A DNA stretch of 6,005 nucleotides, taken from Candidatus Brocadiaceae bacterium (GTDB lineage: Bacteria; Planctomycetota; Brocadiia; SM23-32). This document shows positions 5,447-6,005 of this stretch, in pieces. The stretch's first letter is position 1. Each line of letters begins with the position of its first letter. The stretch covers positions 1 through 6,005 of the forward strand of contig PUNP01001022.1 of the NCBI GenBank assembly GCA_003551785.1, written 5' to 3'. The notes beneath the pieces are model-generated. The model was given only the letters and a program-made list of their open reading frames with translations. It was not told the DNA's origin and did no database searches. Position numbers and translations under genes: made by a program.

Positions 5447-6005
5447 TCATACATGCGGGTTAAGTTCAACACACCAGCACCAGTGATCGGTCTGACAGAA
5501 TATAACTCCCGGTTTTAGTTCGTAAATGGTGGTATAGCAGCTCCCCATATTATACCCGATTACAGTATCGTACCAAATGCAGCCTCGCCCGTCCGGGTTT
5601 ATCGCCAGCCTGACCATGCCGCAACCGGGTTCACCGTTTTCCCTGCCCCAGTCAAACTTCTTCTCCTGCCGGGGCAAAGACAACCCCACCGGAAACCTCT
5701 GGCCGTAAGCGAGAGCAAGCCGGCCGTCGCCGAGTTTGAGCAGACACGGGGCACAGCCGCGTTCAAAACCCATGTATACGGGGTTGCTCCAGATCTCTCC
5801 GCCGTTGGCGCTCCAGGCACAGTAGAGCGGGAAATGATGTCCTGTACGCATCACACAAAACAGCTCACCACCGTCAAGCAGCACCAAAGCCGGTTCGTCG
5901 AACCCCTCGCCCACCGGATCGTCCTCGTGGGGCACGACGACAGTGGAAAGATATTCCCAGTTCAGGCCTTTGTCTTCGGATTTGACTATAATCGTGCGGA
6001 GTTTA
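5447..6005 (-). CDS. Sialidase-like BNR/Asp-box protein (partial, N-terminus beyond right edge)
   Basis: The open frame enters from the right edge and ends with TGA at 5447, giving 185 visible C-terminal residues; an internal GTG at 5935 is not the start. It shows two Asp-box (SxDxGxxW-type) turns: SEDKGLNW at visible residues 9-16 and SANGGEIW at 65-72. Between them is GFDEPALVLLDGGELFCVMR, matching the sialidase-superfamily EPxL...DG...R strand pair with E37 and R53. Later come LKLGDGRLALAYG (89-101) and TTIYELKPGVIFCQTD, the usual closing blades of the six-bladed beta propeller. Sialidases release terminal sialic acid, but many proteins of this superfamily beside sulfatases act on other glycans or have no proven activity. 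The N-terminal arginine region (RIP motif) and any signal peptide are outside the window, so activity and location cannot be judged. Confidence 0.85.
   Translation of the reverse strand, partial: KLRTIIVKSEDKGLNWEYLSTVVVPHEDDPVGEGFDEPALVLLDGGELFCVMRTGHHFPLYCAWSANGGEIWSNPVYMGFERGCAPCLLKLGDGRLALAYGQRFPVGLSLPRQEKKFDWGRENGEPGCGMVRLAINPDGRGCIWYDTVIGYNMGSCYTTIYELKPGVIFCQTDHWCWCVELNPHV

Noticed and set aside
5599..5820. A 73-codon minus-strand frame
   Set aside because: It is a shifted frame within the sialidase-like gene, without recognisable motifs.

Overview
The window reads as a stretch of a carbohydrate-degradation region from a bacterium. All five recognisable protein genes lie on the minus strand. 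In transcription order (right to left) they are: a sialidase-like BNR/Asp-box protein (running off the right edge), a PHP-domain metallophosphoesterase, an aldo/keto reductase with a twin-arginine leader, a Cys-type (formylglycine) sulfatase, and a GH20-like beta-hexosaminidase catalytic domain (running off the left edge). Sulfatases next to sialidase-like and GH20-like proteins, a Tat-leader aldo/keto reductase and good AGGAGG-type ribosome binding sites suggest a Lentisphaerota/Kiritimatiellota/Verrucomicrobiota or Planctomycetota type genome. That placement is an inference from gene style, not a measurement.

Layout: 1-1258 GH20-like gene (partial, no stop in frame to the edge); 1259-1407 an AT-rich regulatory gap with a perfect -10 box, a palindrome over the -35 position and one arm of a long inverted repeat whose other arm overlaps the sulfatase stop; 1408-2802 sulfatase; 2803-3246 a 444-base gap with a hairpin, a decayed transposase start on the plus strand and a degenerate heptanucleotide repeat; 3247-4218 aldo/keto reductase; 4219-4366 a leader with a perfect 11-bp inverted repeat and a weak terminator-like hairpin; 4367-5131 PHP protein; 5132-5446 a gap holding a second decayed copy of the same transposase start, also on the plus strand; 5447-6005 sialidase-like gene (partial).

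The gaps between genes (148 to 444 bases) are too long for a tight operon, so separate promoters are likely even though the genes are co-directional. Functionally, the sialidase-like protein, the sulfatase and the hexosaminidase-like protein could act one after another on a sialylated, sulfated, amino-sugar-containing glycan such as mucin or a glycosaminoglycan. The aldo/keto reductase and PHP protein would be accessory enzymes of unknown substrate. No substrate can be proved from this sequence.

The least expected content is in the gaps: two diverged copies (about 75% identical by hand alignment) of the first 25-60 codons of what looks like an IS110-family DEDD transposase, both broken; and the repeated TTGCAAACTAC motif forming a palindrome and a long inverted repeat around the GH20-like promoter. 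I saw no CRISPR array, tRNA, rRNA or complete insertion sequence, and no clear new multi-gene system.
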